Program-made: the position numbers and the translations under genes | From: SZUA-254 sp031379665 | Lineage (GTDB): Bacteria; Bacteroidota; Ignavibacteria; UBA10030; SZUA-254 | Direction: 5' to 3' | Assembly: GCA_031379665.1 (NCBI GenBank) | Contig: JANNFI010000030.1 | Location: 1 to 38,697, forward strand | Length of the DNA stretch: 38,697 bases | Notes under the pieces: generated by a model | Told to the model about the DNA's origin: nothing | Seen by the model: only the letters and a program-made list of their open reading frames with translations | Database searches by the model: none | Shown: piece after piece, positions 14,563 to 23,248 of the stretch | Numbering within the stretch: the first letter of the stretch is position 1 | Layout of the letters: each line of letters opens with the position of its first letter

Positions 14563-17238
14563 ATGAAATTATTCCAACTTTTCGCGGCATCAGTCATGTT
14601 TGCCGCCGCACTCGTTGCGATCATTGGATACCCCGATGCGCGGCAGGTTTCACCGGCCGGGGCGCGTTCCCCCTTCCCACCGCGGTCGGAGTCCGGCGGA
14701 GAGCCGGAGGCGGGGTATCCCTATCAGGCGATGGAATGGCAGCACCGGATGCGGGCACATCCCACGGGCCGGATCCCCGCCGATTGGCGGGAGAAGGCGC
14801 TATCGGAAATGACCGCCCTGAAGGGATCGGTCCCGGTCGTAACTAAGGCGGCGCCTGACTGGCTGCCCCTCGGTCCGAACAACATCGGCGGCAGGATCAG
14901 GTCGATCGCCATCGATCCGACCAACACGAACATCATCTACTGCGGCTCGGTGAGCGGCGGCATCTGGAAAAGCACCGACGCGGGCGCGAACTGGCTCGCG
15001 ACCAGCGACCTGGCCGCGAACCTGGTGATCGGCGCGATCGCCATCGATCCGAACAACACCAACATCATTTACGCCGGGACGGGTGAGGGATATTTCAACA
15101 TCGACGCCCTGCGCGGGGCGGGGATCCTGAAATCGATCGACGCCGGCGCGACCTGGGCGCTCACGACGACCTTCGGATCGAGTCCCTCCGGCTTCCCCTA
15201 CTACGTTAACGACATCTACATCCGGCCGGACAACAGCGCGCTCCTCTTCGCGGCGACGAACTCCGGTGTGTTCAGGTCCACGAACTCCGGCACCTCGTGG
15301 CTCTACGTTCCGAAAGGCGCTCCCACCCGCAGGGCCACGCAAATCGTGGCCGACGCCGTCAACCCGGGAATATTCTACGTCGCGTACGGCAACTTCAGCA
15401 CAGACGGCATTTACAAGACAACCGACAACGGGGCATCGTTCACGAAGCTCGCCGGGGGGTTCCCGACCACCGGGTTTTTCAGGATCAGCATGGGCATCTC
15501 CAGGAGCAACCCATCGGTGCTCTACGCCGTGCTCACCGACGCCGTGAACTACGGAACGCACAGCGTCTGGAAGACGACGGATGCGGGGGCCGTCTGGACG
15601 CAGGTAACGACGCCCACGGACGGCCTGCTGGGAGGAACGCACCTGGGCGGACAGGGGTGGTACAACAACGTCGTGGCCGTCCACCCGACCGACGCCAACA
15701 CGGTGTACGTCGGAGGGATCAATTCCTTCAGATCCACCAACGCCGGGACGGGCTGGATTCAAATGACGAACGGTTACCCCTCCGGGCTTCCGTTCATGCA
15801 CGTCGATCAGCACGCGATGGAGTTCGACCCGAACAGCCCCTCGACAATGTATTTCGGGAACGACGGGGGAATGTACAAATCCACGAACGGAGGGGCCGCG
15901 TTTCCCACGTTCTCCGCGATCAACAACGGGCTGGCGGTGACGCAGTTCTACAGCGGGGCCGCACATCCCGATCCCACGTTGGAGATATATTACGGCGGGA
16001 CGCAGGATAACGGCACGCTGAAGACCGTCAGCGACCCGGCGTGGACGACGTCGCTCGGGGGGGACGGGGGAGCGACCGCGGTCGACTTCAATACTCCGAC
16101 GACGGTCTACACCGAGTACGTCTACCTGAATTTCCAGAGGTCGAGCAACTCAGGCTTCAGCTGGTCCCGCGCGATGACGGGCATCCCGACCTCGGGGGGC
16201 GGCCAATCGGACGGGACGTCTGACCGGTGCGCGTTCATCGCGCCGTTCGTGATGGATCCGACGAACCCGCTCGTCCTGGTCGCGGGCACGTACAGGGTCT
16301 ACCGGACGGCGAACGGCGGTACGTCGTGGGCGGCCATCAGCGCCGACCTCACCGGGCAGGCCGGCGGCCCCGGCGGCGTCGAGGATCCGTTTTCGGTGAT
16401 CTCTGCGCTTGCCATCGCGAAATCGGCGCCGACGACGATCTACGCCGGAACCACGGGATACGATACGACCATCTCACGCGTCTGGTTCACCACCAACACC
16501 GGCACGACCTGGACGAACACCACCAAGGCGCCCCTCCCGAACAGGTCGGTCAGCGCCATCGCGGTCGACCCGACGAACGCGATGCGGGCCTATGCCGGGT
16601 TCTCAGGCTATTCGGCCAATACTCCCACGACTCCCGGCCACGTCTTCAGGACGACGAACCGCGGAACCACCTGGACGAACGTTTCGGGAAACCTCCCCGA
16701 CATTCCGGTGAACTGCATCGCGCTCGACACCTCGCACGCCGACACTCACATCATCGTCGGCACCGATCTCGGGATCTTCGAGACCACAAACGGCGGCACC
16801 AGCTGGAGTGAACAGAATTCCGGGATGGCGAAAGTCGCGGTGTTCGACCTCGACCTGCGGAGCGACGGCGTACTCGTGGCGGCGACGCACGGCAGGGGAA
16901 TGTTCAGGACGACCGGCAGCATCATTACGGACGTGGAGGAGGTCGCCGGGGCCCTCCCCGTTGAGTACCGCCTCCTCCAGAACTATCCGAACCCGTTCAA
17001 TCCCTCGACGACCATCGCGTTCGACCTCGCGTCGGCGTCGGAGGTGACGCTCAGGGTGTACGACGAGGCGGGTAGGGAGGTGGGGCGGCTCATCGACGAA
17101 GCCCTCGCGCCGGGGAGCTATGCGAAAACCTTCACCGGATCAGGGTACGCGTCGGGTGTCTACTTCTACGTCCTGGAATCGCGCTCACGCGACGGGGTGT
17201 CGCTGCGCGAAATGAAAAAGATGCTGCTGATCAAGTGA
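14563..17238 (+). CDS. Secreted Asp-box (BNR-like) propeller protein with type IX sorting domain
   Basis: The 891-aa product has a Sec signal peptide (M-K-L-F-Q-L-F-A-A-S-V-M-F-A), then a long region with about a dozen Asp-box-like motifs of the form S/T-T-D/N-x-G-x-x-W, typical of BNR/sortilin-like beta-propellers. The last 85 residues are a type A type IX secretion (Por) sorting domain beginning with N-Y-P-N-P-F-N-P-S-T and ending in M-L-L-I-K. It should be exported by Sec, then across the outer membrane by T9SS, and attached or released. Asp-box propellers often bind or process glycans, but the motif is structural and does not prove glycosidase activity. The ATG at 14563 is preferred to that at 14494 because of the signal peptide and the promoter position. 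Its stop overlaps aroK by 8 bases, tail to tail. Confidence 0.9.
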   Translation: MKLFQLFAASVMFAAALVAIIGYPDARQVSPAGARSPFPPRSESGGEPEAGYPYQAMEWQHRMRAHPTGRIPADWREKALSEMTALKGSVPVVTKAAPDWLPLGPNNIGGRIRSIAIDPTNTNIIYCGSVSGGIWKSTDAGANWLATSDLAANLVIGAIAIDPNNTNIIYAGTGEGYFNIDALRGAGILKSIDAGATWALTTTFGSSPSGFPYYVNDIYIRPDNSALLFAATNSGVFRSTNSGTSWLYVPKGAPTRRATQIVADAVNPGIFYVAYGNFSTDGIYKTTDNGASFTKLAGGFPTTGFFRISMGISRSNPSVLYAVLTDAVNYGTHSVWKTTDAGAVWTQVTTPTDGLLGGTHLGGQGWYNNVVAVHPTDANTVYVGGINSFRSTNAGTGWIQMTNGYPSGLPFMHVDQHAMEFDPNSPSTMYFGNDGGMYKSTNGGAAFPTFSAINNGLAVTQFYSGAAHPDPTLEIYYGGTQDNGTLKTVSDPAWTTSLGGDGGATAVDFNTPTTVYTEYVYLNFQRSSNSGFSWSRAMTGIPTSGGGQSDGTSDRCAFIAPFVMDPTNPLVLVAGTYRVYRTANGGTSWAAISADLTGQAGGPGGVEDPFSVISALAIAKSAPTTIYAGTTGYDTTISRVWFTTNTGTTWTNTTKAPLPNRSVSAIAVDPTNAMRAYAGFSGYSANTPTTPGHVFRTTNRGTTWTNVSGNLPDIPVNCIALDTSHADTHIIVGTDLGIFETTNGGTSWSEQNSGMAKVAVFDLDLRSDGVLVAATHGRGMFRTTGSIITDVEEVAGALPVEYRLLQNYPNPFNPSTTIAFDLASASEVTLRVYDEAGREVGRLIDEALAPGSYAKTFTGSGYASGVYFYVLESRSRDGVSLREMKKMLLIK

Positions 17239-17824
17239 GTGCGCGACCCGGGAACCCGCCCAGACGTCGCGCGATCGACCCGGCGCTCGATTCCGGATCG
17301 TCACGCTCCGGCACCACGATCAGGTCGGCCCTGCGGTAGAAGGGTTCGCGTTCGGCGAGGAGGCGCTTCATCGTTTCACGGAGGTCCTCCCCGGCCGGCC
17401 GCGAGTCGTCCCGGGGGGAGAGCATCGGCCGATCCGCCGTGCGGGCCATCGTCGTGAGCCGCCCGAAGAGCGTTTCGAAATCGACCTGCAGGTAGACCAG
17501 CACGCCGGCCGATTTTACGAAGGCGAAGTTTTCCTCGTTCCCGATGGTTCCGCCCCCCAGCGCGACGACGATGGAGTTCCTCGCCGCCGTTTCGAATAGT
17601 ACGGTCCGTTCCAGCTCCCGAAAGGCGCGCTCACCCTTCTCCGAAAAGATCCCCGGGATCGACTCCCCCGCCCTCAGTTCAATTTCCGCGTCGAGGTCGA
17701 GCAACCCGAGTCCGAGGATGCGGGAGAGCGGCGCTGCTATGGTCGATTTTCCACAACCCATGAATCCGGTCAGGAAGATGCGGTTGGCGACGCCCGGGTT
17801 CATCGAGGGAAACGACAGATTCAC
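17231..17824 (-). CDS. aroK: Shikimate kinase
   Basis: The 197-aa P-loop kinase has Walker A G-F-M-G-C-G-K-S-T (residues 20-28 from the GTG start), the D-L-D shikimate-binding motif, the A-L-G-G-G-T loop and the lid arginine in A-D-R-P-M-L. It phosphorylates shikimate at the 3-OH for chorismate and aromatic amino acid synthesis in the cytoplasm. The start is either GTG at 17824, which overlaps the previous stop as GTGA, or ATG at 17803, seven codons later; both keep the domain whole, and neither has a clear ribosome binding site. It is third in a minus-strand unit after the PpiD-like and outer-membrane genes, with which it has no obvious functional link. Confidence 0.93.
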   Translation of the reverse strand: MNLSFPSMNPGVANRIFLTGFMGCGKSTIAAPLSRILGLGLLDLDAEIELRAGESIPGIFSEKGERAFRELERTVLFETAARNSIVVALGGGTIGNEENFAFVKSAGVLVYLQVDFETLFGRLTTMARTADRPMLSPRDDSRPAGEDLRETMKRLLAEREPFYRRADLIVVPERDDPESSAGSIARRLGGFPGRALT

Positions 17825-18528
17825 GGGAAACGGTAGGCGACGCCGAGCGAGAACTGCATGCCGTCGATCTGGACCCTGGACGCGACCTCACCCCGGGGAA
17901 GGGGTACGGTGGCGCCGCCGTAGACGGTCGAGAACGTCGGGAACTCCTGGACGGATTCGAGCTGAACCGTCCGGAACTTGAACTCGGTCCTGATGGCCAA
18001 CCCCGGTCCAACGAGGTATTCCAGCCCGGTGAGGATGTGGATCCCCGGCGAAAAATTTTTCCCGATAGTTTCGGCCCGGACGCCCGCGTACCGGTAGACC
18101 CGCTCGCCGAAATAGATTCCGGCACCGCCGCCCATGTAGAAATCGAATTTCTCGCCGCCGATCGGGATGCTGAAGTACGCCGTCAATTCCACCGGGATCG
18201 CGTAGTAGCCGTCCTCGACGGGGATCGCGATCGAGGCGTTCGGAACCGTTCCGGCGACAGTGGTTGAGAGGTACTCCGCGCCGAGGCCGAGCTTCAGGCC
18301 GGTCATCGGGATTTCGACCCTGGCATCAGCTCCGATGCCGAACACTGAATTGATGGGGGAGAAGAGGCCGCGGATGACGTCGTCACGGGCGTGGGGGTTG
18401 GCAAAGAGTTTGGACGAACTGGTGATCGAACCGGAGAGCGACGTGGAGAAACGGAAGCCCGCGGCGCAGGCGTCCGGGCCATCGATGGCAATCATAGAGA
18501 CGATTATCATCACGCGTACCGCGCGCAT
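17821..18528 (-). CDS. Outer-membrane beta-barrel protein, unknown function
   Basis: The 235-aa product has a signal peptide (about residues 1-23, ending D-A-C-A-A-G), then alternating hydrophobic and polar strands with many glycines and aromatics (for example K-L-G-L-G-A-E-Y-L, F-D-F-Y-M-G-G-G-A-G-I-Y-F-G), ending in the strand M-Q-F-S-L-G-V-A-Y-R-F-P. This is the pattern of small 8- to 10-stranded outer-membrane barrels. The function is unknown. A strong GGAGGAG ribosome binding site lies 6 bases before the ATG. A run of 11 C (minus strand) lies a further dozen bases upstream. It is coupled to aroK by GTGA overlap and follows the periplasmic chaperone gene by 51 bases. Confidence 0.75.
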   Translation of the reverse strand: MRAVRVMIIVSMIAIDGPDACAAGFRFSTSLSGSITSSSKLFANPHARDDVIRGLFSPINSVFGIGADARVEIPMTGLKLGLGAEYLSTTVAGTVPNASIAIPVEDGYYAIPVELTAYFSIPIGGEKFDFYMGGGAGIYFGERVYRYAGVRAETIGKNFSPGIHILTGLEYLVGPGLAIRTEFKFRTVQLESVQEFPTFSTVYGGATVPLPRGEVASRVQIDGMQFSLGVAYRFP

Positions 18529-18552
18529 CGGTGACTCCTCCGTACGCCCGTT

Positions 18553-18563
18553 GGGGGGGGGGG
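18553..18563. repeat. Homopolymer tract of 11 G (C on the coding strand)
   Basis: Eleven consecutive G on the plus strand lie between the PpiD-like stop and the outer-membrane protein start. Together with the C-run at 18571-18576 they can form a short G-C hairpin. Such tracts are prone to slippage. Confidence 0.85.
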
Positions 18564-18579
18564 TGATTCTCCCCCCGCG

Positions 18580-20685
18580 TTACCTGTAGAAGAGGTCCCG
18601 CTTGTCTAAAATTTCCACGGACTCCCTGAGTTTCTCCGTCCACTCGGTGAAGTAGCGTTCCCGTTTCTGCTCCAACAGCTCGGTGAAGATCGTCGCACGT
18701 TGCGCGTTGTACAGCGTTGAATCGAACGCCGACTTGTTGAGCAGACTGATCACGAAGACGTTCCGGTTTCCGGCGACCGGCTTTGACACCTGGCCGGCGG
18801 AGAGCGATTCAAGGGCACCCGTAAAGGCAGGATCGCGGGGGACGCGGGCAGTGGCCGTGCCGACCTTGAGGGCGTCGATTCGGTCGACCCTGACGCCGTT
18901 CCCACCGACGGCGAGCGTGCGGAGGCTGTCGCCCGGTTTCAGGTTCTTCAGGAGCGACGCAGCGATGTCCACCGTTTTCCCGCTCTTCTTCTCCCGTTTC
19001 ACGAGCACTTCGATCGATGCCTTCACATCGTCGAAGGGTCTCACGCCCGCTTCCTTGATCTCGGCGATCGCGCAGACTGCGTAGCCGTTGTTCGTGGTCA
19101 GAGCGTCGCTGATGTCGCCCAGGGCGCCCTCGAACGCGAACCTGTTGATCCCGCGGTTGTTGCCAAGGCCGGCGACCGAGCCTTCGCGGTTGAAGGAGGG
19201 CGTTTCGCTGACCTTGTGATTCGCGGTCTCGACCTCTTTGTCGAATCCGTTCTCACGCGCTAAATAGGCGAAATCCTGCGCTTTCTGGTATACCTCGCCC
19301 TGCGTCTTCGGGCTCATCTCGATCGGCATGTGGATGTCGCGGAGCTTCACCTCACGTTTGTCCCGGCCGTGGATCTTGATCACGTGATAGCCGAACTCTG
19401 TTCTCACCGGTCCGATGATCTGGCCGACTTTCGCCGCGAAGGCCGCGTCCGAAAAAGGTTTCACCATCCGTGCGTGCGCGAACCACCCGAGGTCACCCTT
19501 GCGGACGTCCGCGCCCGGTTCGGCGGAGTATTGGGCGGCGAGGCTGCCGAAGTCGTCGCCGGCGCGGGCTTTTTTTAGGACATCCAGGGCCTTCGTCCGG
19601 GCGGCGGCGCTGTCGGTCCCCTCGACGCGGATCAGGACGTGCTGGGCGTGGATGAATTCCTCCTTGCCCGTTGTGAATTCAAGGACCTTGAAGGCGTGGT
19701 ACCCGTCCCGCTCAAGCAAGGGGCCGACAACGTCTCCCACTTTCGCTGCGAAGGCCGCGGTCTCTTTCAAAGGGTCGAGTTCGCCGTGCTTGAAGAAAAC
19801 GTCAGTCGGGGGGGTGGTGGAATTCGTCGACGCGAGCTCTTCGAAATCGGCGCCCTCCCGGACGCGCCGGAGGATGTCTTCGATCTCCTGTCGGACGTAA
19901 TCGGTGTCGTTCCCCGACGCCATCAATGAGAAGGCGACGTACTTCAGCTTCCGGATGGCCTCCACCTTATAGTCGGTGATATGATCGTCGTAGTAGGAGC
20001 GGAGCTCCTCGTCGGACGCGGTCACCGTCGAATCGGGCACGAGCACGCTGGGGTCGAAAGTGAGGAACTCGGTCTGATAGCTGATGTTGTCGTCCGAGAA
20101 TTTCTGCGCGACCTCCCCTTCCGCCACTGTGACGCCGGCGAGCACCACGCTCTGGAGCTTCTCGCGGAGCCGCTGCTGCCGGATGGCCCGCTCGAGGTTG
20201 ACCATGATGGCCTTGTTCCGGGGGTCGTTGATCGCGGCGTCGTACGCAGCCCTGTTGAAGGCCCCCGTGGAATCGGTGAACTGCGTGCGCAGGAACGCCG
20301 GAGGGGTGTCGCCCCTGACGGCGTCGATGATTTCCTGGTCGCTGACGGTGATGCCCAGCCGCTCGATTTCGGTGTCGTAGAGCTTTTCGGTGACCAAGCT
20401 GCTCCAGACCTGGTCGCGGATCATCCGGAGCTGGGATTCCTCAGGGTCGGCCCCCGCCTGGGCTCTCTGGTTGTCAATGTTCTGCTGGACGATGTCGGAG
20501 AATTCACGGTAGGGGATACCCTCCCCGTCGATGTAGCCGACCATCTGGGCGTCGACCGTCCGGTTCGCGTCCTTGCGCCCGGTTATGTCCATCCCCCAGT
20601 CGAGGACGATGTAAACGACAAAAACACCCGCGAAAATCGCAAATATTTTGGTCATGCTCTCGCGGATCCGGGTCATCAGAGGCAT
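18580..20685 (-). CDS. ppiD: PpiD-like periplasmic peptidyl-prolyl isomerase/chaperone
   Basis: The 701-aa protein has a short cytoplasmic N-terminus, one membrane anchor (about 14-31), a helical SurA/PpiD-type chaperone region (about 50-235), a degenerate parvulin-like segment (about 243-340) and a clear parvulin domain (about 345-450, A-Q-H-V-L-I-R to G-Y-H-V-I-K-I), followed by a long C-terminal chaperone part. It would help newly exported proteins fold at the Sec translocon exit. The first parvulin copy lacks many usual residues, so only the second may be catalytic. Its own promoter lies at 20732-20760. The placement before an outer-membrane protein gene fits a folding role, but that is weak evidence. 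Confidence 0.88.
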   Translation of the reverse strand: MPLMTRIRESMTKIFAIFAGVFVVYIVLDWGMDITGRKDANRTVDAQMVGYIDGEGIPYREFSDIVQQNIDNQRAQAGADPEESQLRMIRDQVWSSLVTEKLYDTEIERLGITVSDQEIIDAVRGDTPPAFLRTQFTDSTGAFNRAAYDAAINDPRNKAIMVNLERAIRQQRLREKLQSVVLAGVTVAEGEVAQKFSDDNISYQTEFLTFDPSVLVPDSTVTASDEELRSYYDDHITDYKVEAIRKLKYVAFSLMASGNDTDYVRQEIEDILRRVREGADFEELASTNSTTPPTDVFFKHGELDPLKETAAFAAKVGDVVGPLLERDGYHAFKVLEFTTGKEEFIHAQHVLIRVEGTDSAAARTKALDVLKKARAGDDFGSLAAQYSAEPGADVRKGDLGWFAHARMVKPFSDAAFAAKVGQIIGPVRTEFGYHVIKIHGRDKREVKLRDIHMPIEMSPKTQGEVYQKAQDFAYLARENGFDKEVETANHKVSETPSFNREGSVAGLGNNRGINRFAFEGALGDISDALTTNNGYAVCAIAEIKEAGVRPFDDVKASIEVLVKREKKSGKTVDIAASLLKNLKPGDSLRTLAVGGNGVRVDRIDALKVGTATARVPRDPAFTGALESLSAGQVSKPVAGNRNVFVISLLNKSAFDSTLYNAQRATIFTELLEQKRERYFTEWTEKLRESVEILDKRDLFYR

Positions 20686-20731
20686 GGGAGAGGTATTCCT
20701 TTGTTAAAATGAGGGGGTAAGTTGGTTTTCG

Positions 20732-20760
20732 AATATAAGAGAAACGCCTCTGAAAAGCAA
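20732..20760 (-). promoter_or_regulatory. Sigma70-like promoter for the PpiD-like gene
   Basis: On the minus strand TTGCTT (20755-20760), 17 bases and TATATT (20732-20737). The start would be near 20725, 40 bases before the ATG. Confidence 0.6.
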
Positions 20761-20826
20761 TAAAACGGGGTATTGAGAGCGAGGCAGAATATAAAACCGC
20801 CGCGGGTCCCGCCGGTTCCCCCGGGA

Positions 20827-20855
20827 TTGACTCTTCGCGGTGGTGGAAGTATATT
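20827..20855 (+). promoter_or_regulatory. Sigma70-like promoter for thrC
   Basis: TTGACT (20827-20832), 17 bases and TATATT (20850-20855) give a start near 20862 and a 35-base leader without a Shine-Dalgarno sequence. I see no threonine-rich leader peptide or attenuator in it. Confidence 0.65.
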
Positions 20856-20896
20856 GACGCACCATTTCCGAAGTCGATTCAAGCCGGCGCCCACCG

Positions 20897-22099
20897 ATGG
20901 CCAGTGACCTGCGATCATTTTTTACTCACCTGTATTGTTCCGTCTGCCGCGCCGAACACGCCATCGACGAAGCGCAGGGCGTCTGCCGCGCGTGCGGGGC
21001 GGCGCTTCTCGCCGGGTATGACCTCGACCTCGCCCGAAGAAACCTGCGACCCTCATCGTTCGAAGGGCGGGTTGGGACGATGTGGAGATACCGGGAGCTC
21101 CTGCCGGTCCTCGATCCCGGGGCGATCGTCACGCTCGGGGAGGGTTGGACTCCGCTCATCAGATTGAAACCCGGCGGGGTCGCCGCCGGAATGTCGTCCC
21201 TCTATATCAAGGATGAGGGCTGCAACCCCACGGGATCGTTCAAGGCGCGGGGCCTCTCCGCGGCTGTATCGAAGGCGAGGGAGCTCGGCATCGGCGAAGT
21301 CTGCATCCCCTCGGCGGGTAATGCGGGGGGCGCGCTTGCGGCGTACGCGACCGCCGCCGGCATCAGCGCCCACGTCTTTCTTCCAGAGGACACGCCCCGT
21401 ATTAACATCCAGGAAGTCCGGCTGTTCGGCGTCGACCTCCACCTTGTGGACGGGCTGATCAGCGACGCTGCGAAGGCGATGAACGAGCGGCGTGGTCCGG
21501 CGGGGTGGTTCGACATGTCGACGATGAAGGAGCCGTACCGGCTCGAAGGGAAGAAGACGATGGGGTACGAACTGGCCGAGCAGTTTGGCTGGTCGCTCCC
21601 CGACGTGATCGTCTATCCCACCGGCGGCGGCACCGGGCTGATCGGGATGTGGAAGGCGTTCGACGAACTGGAGAAACTCGGCTGGGTGGAGGGGCGAAAA
21701 CCGAGAATGGTCTCGGTCCAGATGGCCGGCTGCGCGCCGGTGGTGAAGGCGTTCGAGGCCCGCGCCCCAAAATCAGAATTCTGGGAGGGGGCCGCCACCG
21801 TCGCGTCCGGACTTCGGGTGCCGCGGGCGTTCGCGGACCACCTCATCCTGCAGGCGCTCTACGAGAGCGGCGGGTGCGCCGTGGCGGTATCCGATGAAGC
21901 GGCATTACGCGCGATGCGAAATGCCGCGCGCTCCGACGGCGTACTGCTCTGCCCGGAAGGGGCTGCCGCGCTGGCCGCGCTCCCGGTGCTCACGGAGTCG
22001 GGATTCCTTTCGGGGGGCGAGACGGTGGTCGTCTTCAACACCGGAATCGCATATAAATACGCGGAAATCCTCGAACGGTCTTCCGAAGGAAGTAATTGA
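20897..22099 (+). CDS. thrC: Threonine synthase
   Basis: The 400-aa PLP enzyme has the lysine K116 in P-T-G-S-F-K-A-R-G and the phosphate-binding loop P-T-G-G-G-T-G-L-I-G (about 237-246). An N-terminal zinc-ribbon-like set C14-x2-C17 and C30-x2-C33 is present, as in many archaeal-type threonine synthases. It converts O-phosphohomoserine to threonine in the cytoplasm. Length and order of motifs match the short (about 400-aa) class. Threonine deaminase and cystathionine beta-lyase-like folds are related, but the G-E-G-W-T-P-L start and the zinc ribbon favour ThrC. No other threonine-pathway gene is nearby. It has its own promoter. Confidence 0.93.
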   Translation: MASDLRSFFTHLYCSVCRAEHAIDEAQGVCRACGAALLAGYDLDLARRNLRPSSFEGRVGTMWRYRELLPVLDPGAIVTLGEGWTPLIRLKPGGVAAGMSSLYIKDEGCNPTGSFKARGLSAAVSKARELGIGEVCIPSAGNAGGALAAYATAAGISAHVFLPEDTPRINIQEVRLFGVDLHLVDGLISDAAKAMNERRGPAGWFDMSTMKEPYRLEGKKTMGYELAEQFGWSLPDVIVYPTGGGTGLIGMWKAFDELEKLGWVEGRKPRMVSVQMAGCAPVVKAFEARAPKSEFWEGAATVASGLRVPRAFADHLILQALYESGGCAVAVSDEAALRAMRNAARSDGVLLCPEGAAALAALPVLTESGFLSGGETVVVFNTGIAYKYAEILERSSEGSN

Positions 22100-22124
22100 C
22101 TTTTTAGGTGGATTTCCGTAAGAT
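22096..22124 (+). promoter_or_regulatory. Sigma70-like promoter for the STAS gene
   Basis: TTGACT (22096-22101) overlaps the thrC TGA stop; 17 bases later comes TAAGAT (22119-22124). The start near 22131 leaves a 45-base leader. Confidence 0.6.
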
Positions 22125-22175
22125 TAGGGGATTCTATTTGCCCATTGACCAACAATTCACCAAACAGGCTGATTT

Positions 22176-22520
22176 ATGCAGATCAAAGAGAAAATCGAAA
22201 ACAACGTCGCCATTCTCGCGTTCAAGGGAGATCTCCTTGGGGAGCCCGACACCTCGAACATTAGGAACAAGATCCACAGCCTGGTGACCGACAACATTAA
22301 GAGGATCGTGATCGACCTCGGCGGAGTGAATTACATGAACAGCTCAGGGATCGGGACGCTGATCGCCTGCCTCACGACCGTCCGCAACGGCGGCGGCGAA
22401 CTCCGGCTCGCGAACGTCGGCGGAAAGGTCCAGAACCTTTTCGTGATCACCCAGCTCGTCAAAGTCTTCGACACCTACGAGACCGTCGAACGGGCGCTTG
22501 CGAATTTCAAGGGTACCTGA
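22176..22520 (+). CDS. STAS-domain anti-sigma factor antagonist (SpoIIAA/RsbV-like)
   Basis: This 114-aa single STAS domain has the expected pattern: an N-terminal strand, I-V-I-D-L-G-G-V at residues 44-51, and the phosphorylation loop M-N-S56-S57-G-I-G-T-L. In the SpoIIAA/RsbV family a serine in this loop is phosphorylated by an anti-sigma kinase and dephosphorylated by a PP2C phosphatase, switching partner binding. Neither partner lies in the window, so the regulated sigma factor or other output is unknown. It has its own promoter and is closed by a strong terminator, so it is expressed as a single gene. Confidence 0.9.
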   Translation: MQIKEKIENNVAILAFKGDLLGEPDTSNIRNKIHSLVTDNIKRIVIDLGGVNYMNSSGIGTLIACLTTVRNGGGELRLANVGGKVQNLFVITQLVKVFDTYETVERALANFKGT

Positions 22521-22541
22521 TCCGTCCATTGTAGGTTCTTG

Positions 22542-22575
22542 AGGAGCGGGGCCGGGGGGCCACCGCTCCTTTTTT
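22542..22575 (+). terminator. Rho-independent terminator after the STAS gene
   Basis: An 8-bp stem AGGAGCGG (22542-22549) with CCGCTCCT (22563-22570) is followed by six T (22570-22575). The loop itself can pair GGCC with GGCC, strengthening the hairpin. Confidence 0.85.
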
Positions 22576-22591
22576 ATTGGAGGGAGGATCG

Positions 22592-23248
22592 ATGCTGACA
22601 ACCGCCACTATGAGGATCCGTCCTGATTTCCGGCGGAACCTCCTTCTGAAAGTCCTCGTCGTCGCGTATGCGGTCGTGTGGATCATCACGGCGATCGATC
22701 CCGTCTATCCCGACGACTGGCTCCTCGAAAATCTCCTCGTCGTACTCTGCGTCCCGGCTTTGACCTTCACCTACCGGAAGTTCCCCCTCTCCGATGTGAG
22801 TTACGTCGCGATCACCCTGTTCATGGTTCTCCATTCCGTTGGGGCGCATTACACATACGCTGAAGTGCCGCTCGGCGAGTGGGCGAAGGGGGCCTTCGGA
22901 TTAGGGAGGAACCATTTCGACAGGCTGGTCCATTTTTCCTTCGGAGCGCTGATCGCGTATCCGATCCGGGAGGTGTTCCTGAGGCTGGTGAACGCGCGGG
23001 GGTTCTGGGCGTACTATTTCCCTCTCGACGTCACCCTGGCGTTCAGCGCGCTCTATGAGATCATCGAGATGGTGGTGGCGACGATCGTGAGCCCGGGCGC
23101 GGGAGACGCGTACCTCGGGACGCAGGGGGACCCGTTCGACGCCATCAAGGACATGGGGTTGGCTTTCCTCGGCGCTGTGGTCTGCCTGATCTGTGTCGCG
23201 GTCGCGAGGCGTGCGACGGGGAAGGGGCCGTACCTGCTGGCTGACTAG
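22592..23248 (+). CDS. DUF2238 (YjdF-like) membrane protein
   Basis: The 218-aa polytopic protein has about six predicted membrane segments and the DUF2238 hallmarks H-Y-T-Y-A-E-V-P-L-G and N-H-F-D-R-L-V-H-F-S-F-G in the middle, plus Y-E-I-I-E-M and the G-T-Q-G-D-P-F-D-A-I-K-D-M motif near the end. Its biochemical function is not established. The start at 22592 is chosen because GGAGGGAGGA lies just before it; an in-frame TTG at 22577 lies within the ribosome binding region. The gene begins right after the STAS terminator, so it may depend on read-through, or on a promoter I cannot see. Its stop overlaps that of the DUF5916 gene, both reading TAG out of one CTAG. Confidence 0.85.
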   Translation: MLTTATMRIRPDFRRNLLLKVLVVAYAVVWIITAIDPVYPDDWLLENLLVVLCVPALTFTYRKFPLSDVSYVAITLFMVLHSVGAHYTYAEVPLGEWAKGAFGLGRNHFDRLVHFSFGALIAYPIREVFLRLVNARGFWAYYFPLDVTLAFSALYEIIEMVVATIVSPGAGDAYLGTQGDPFDAIKDMGLAFLGAVVCLICVAVARRATGKGPYLLAD

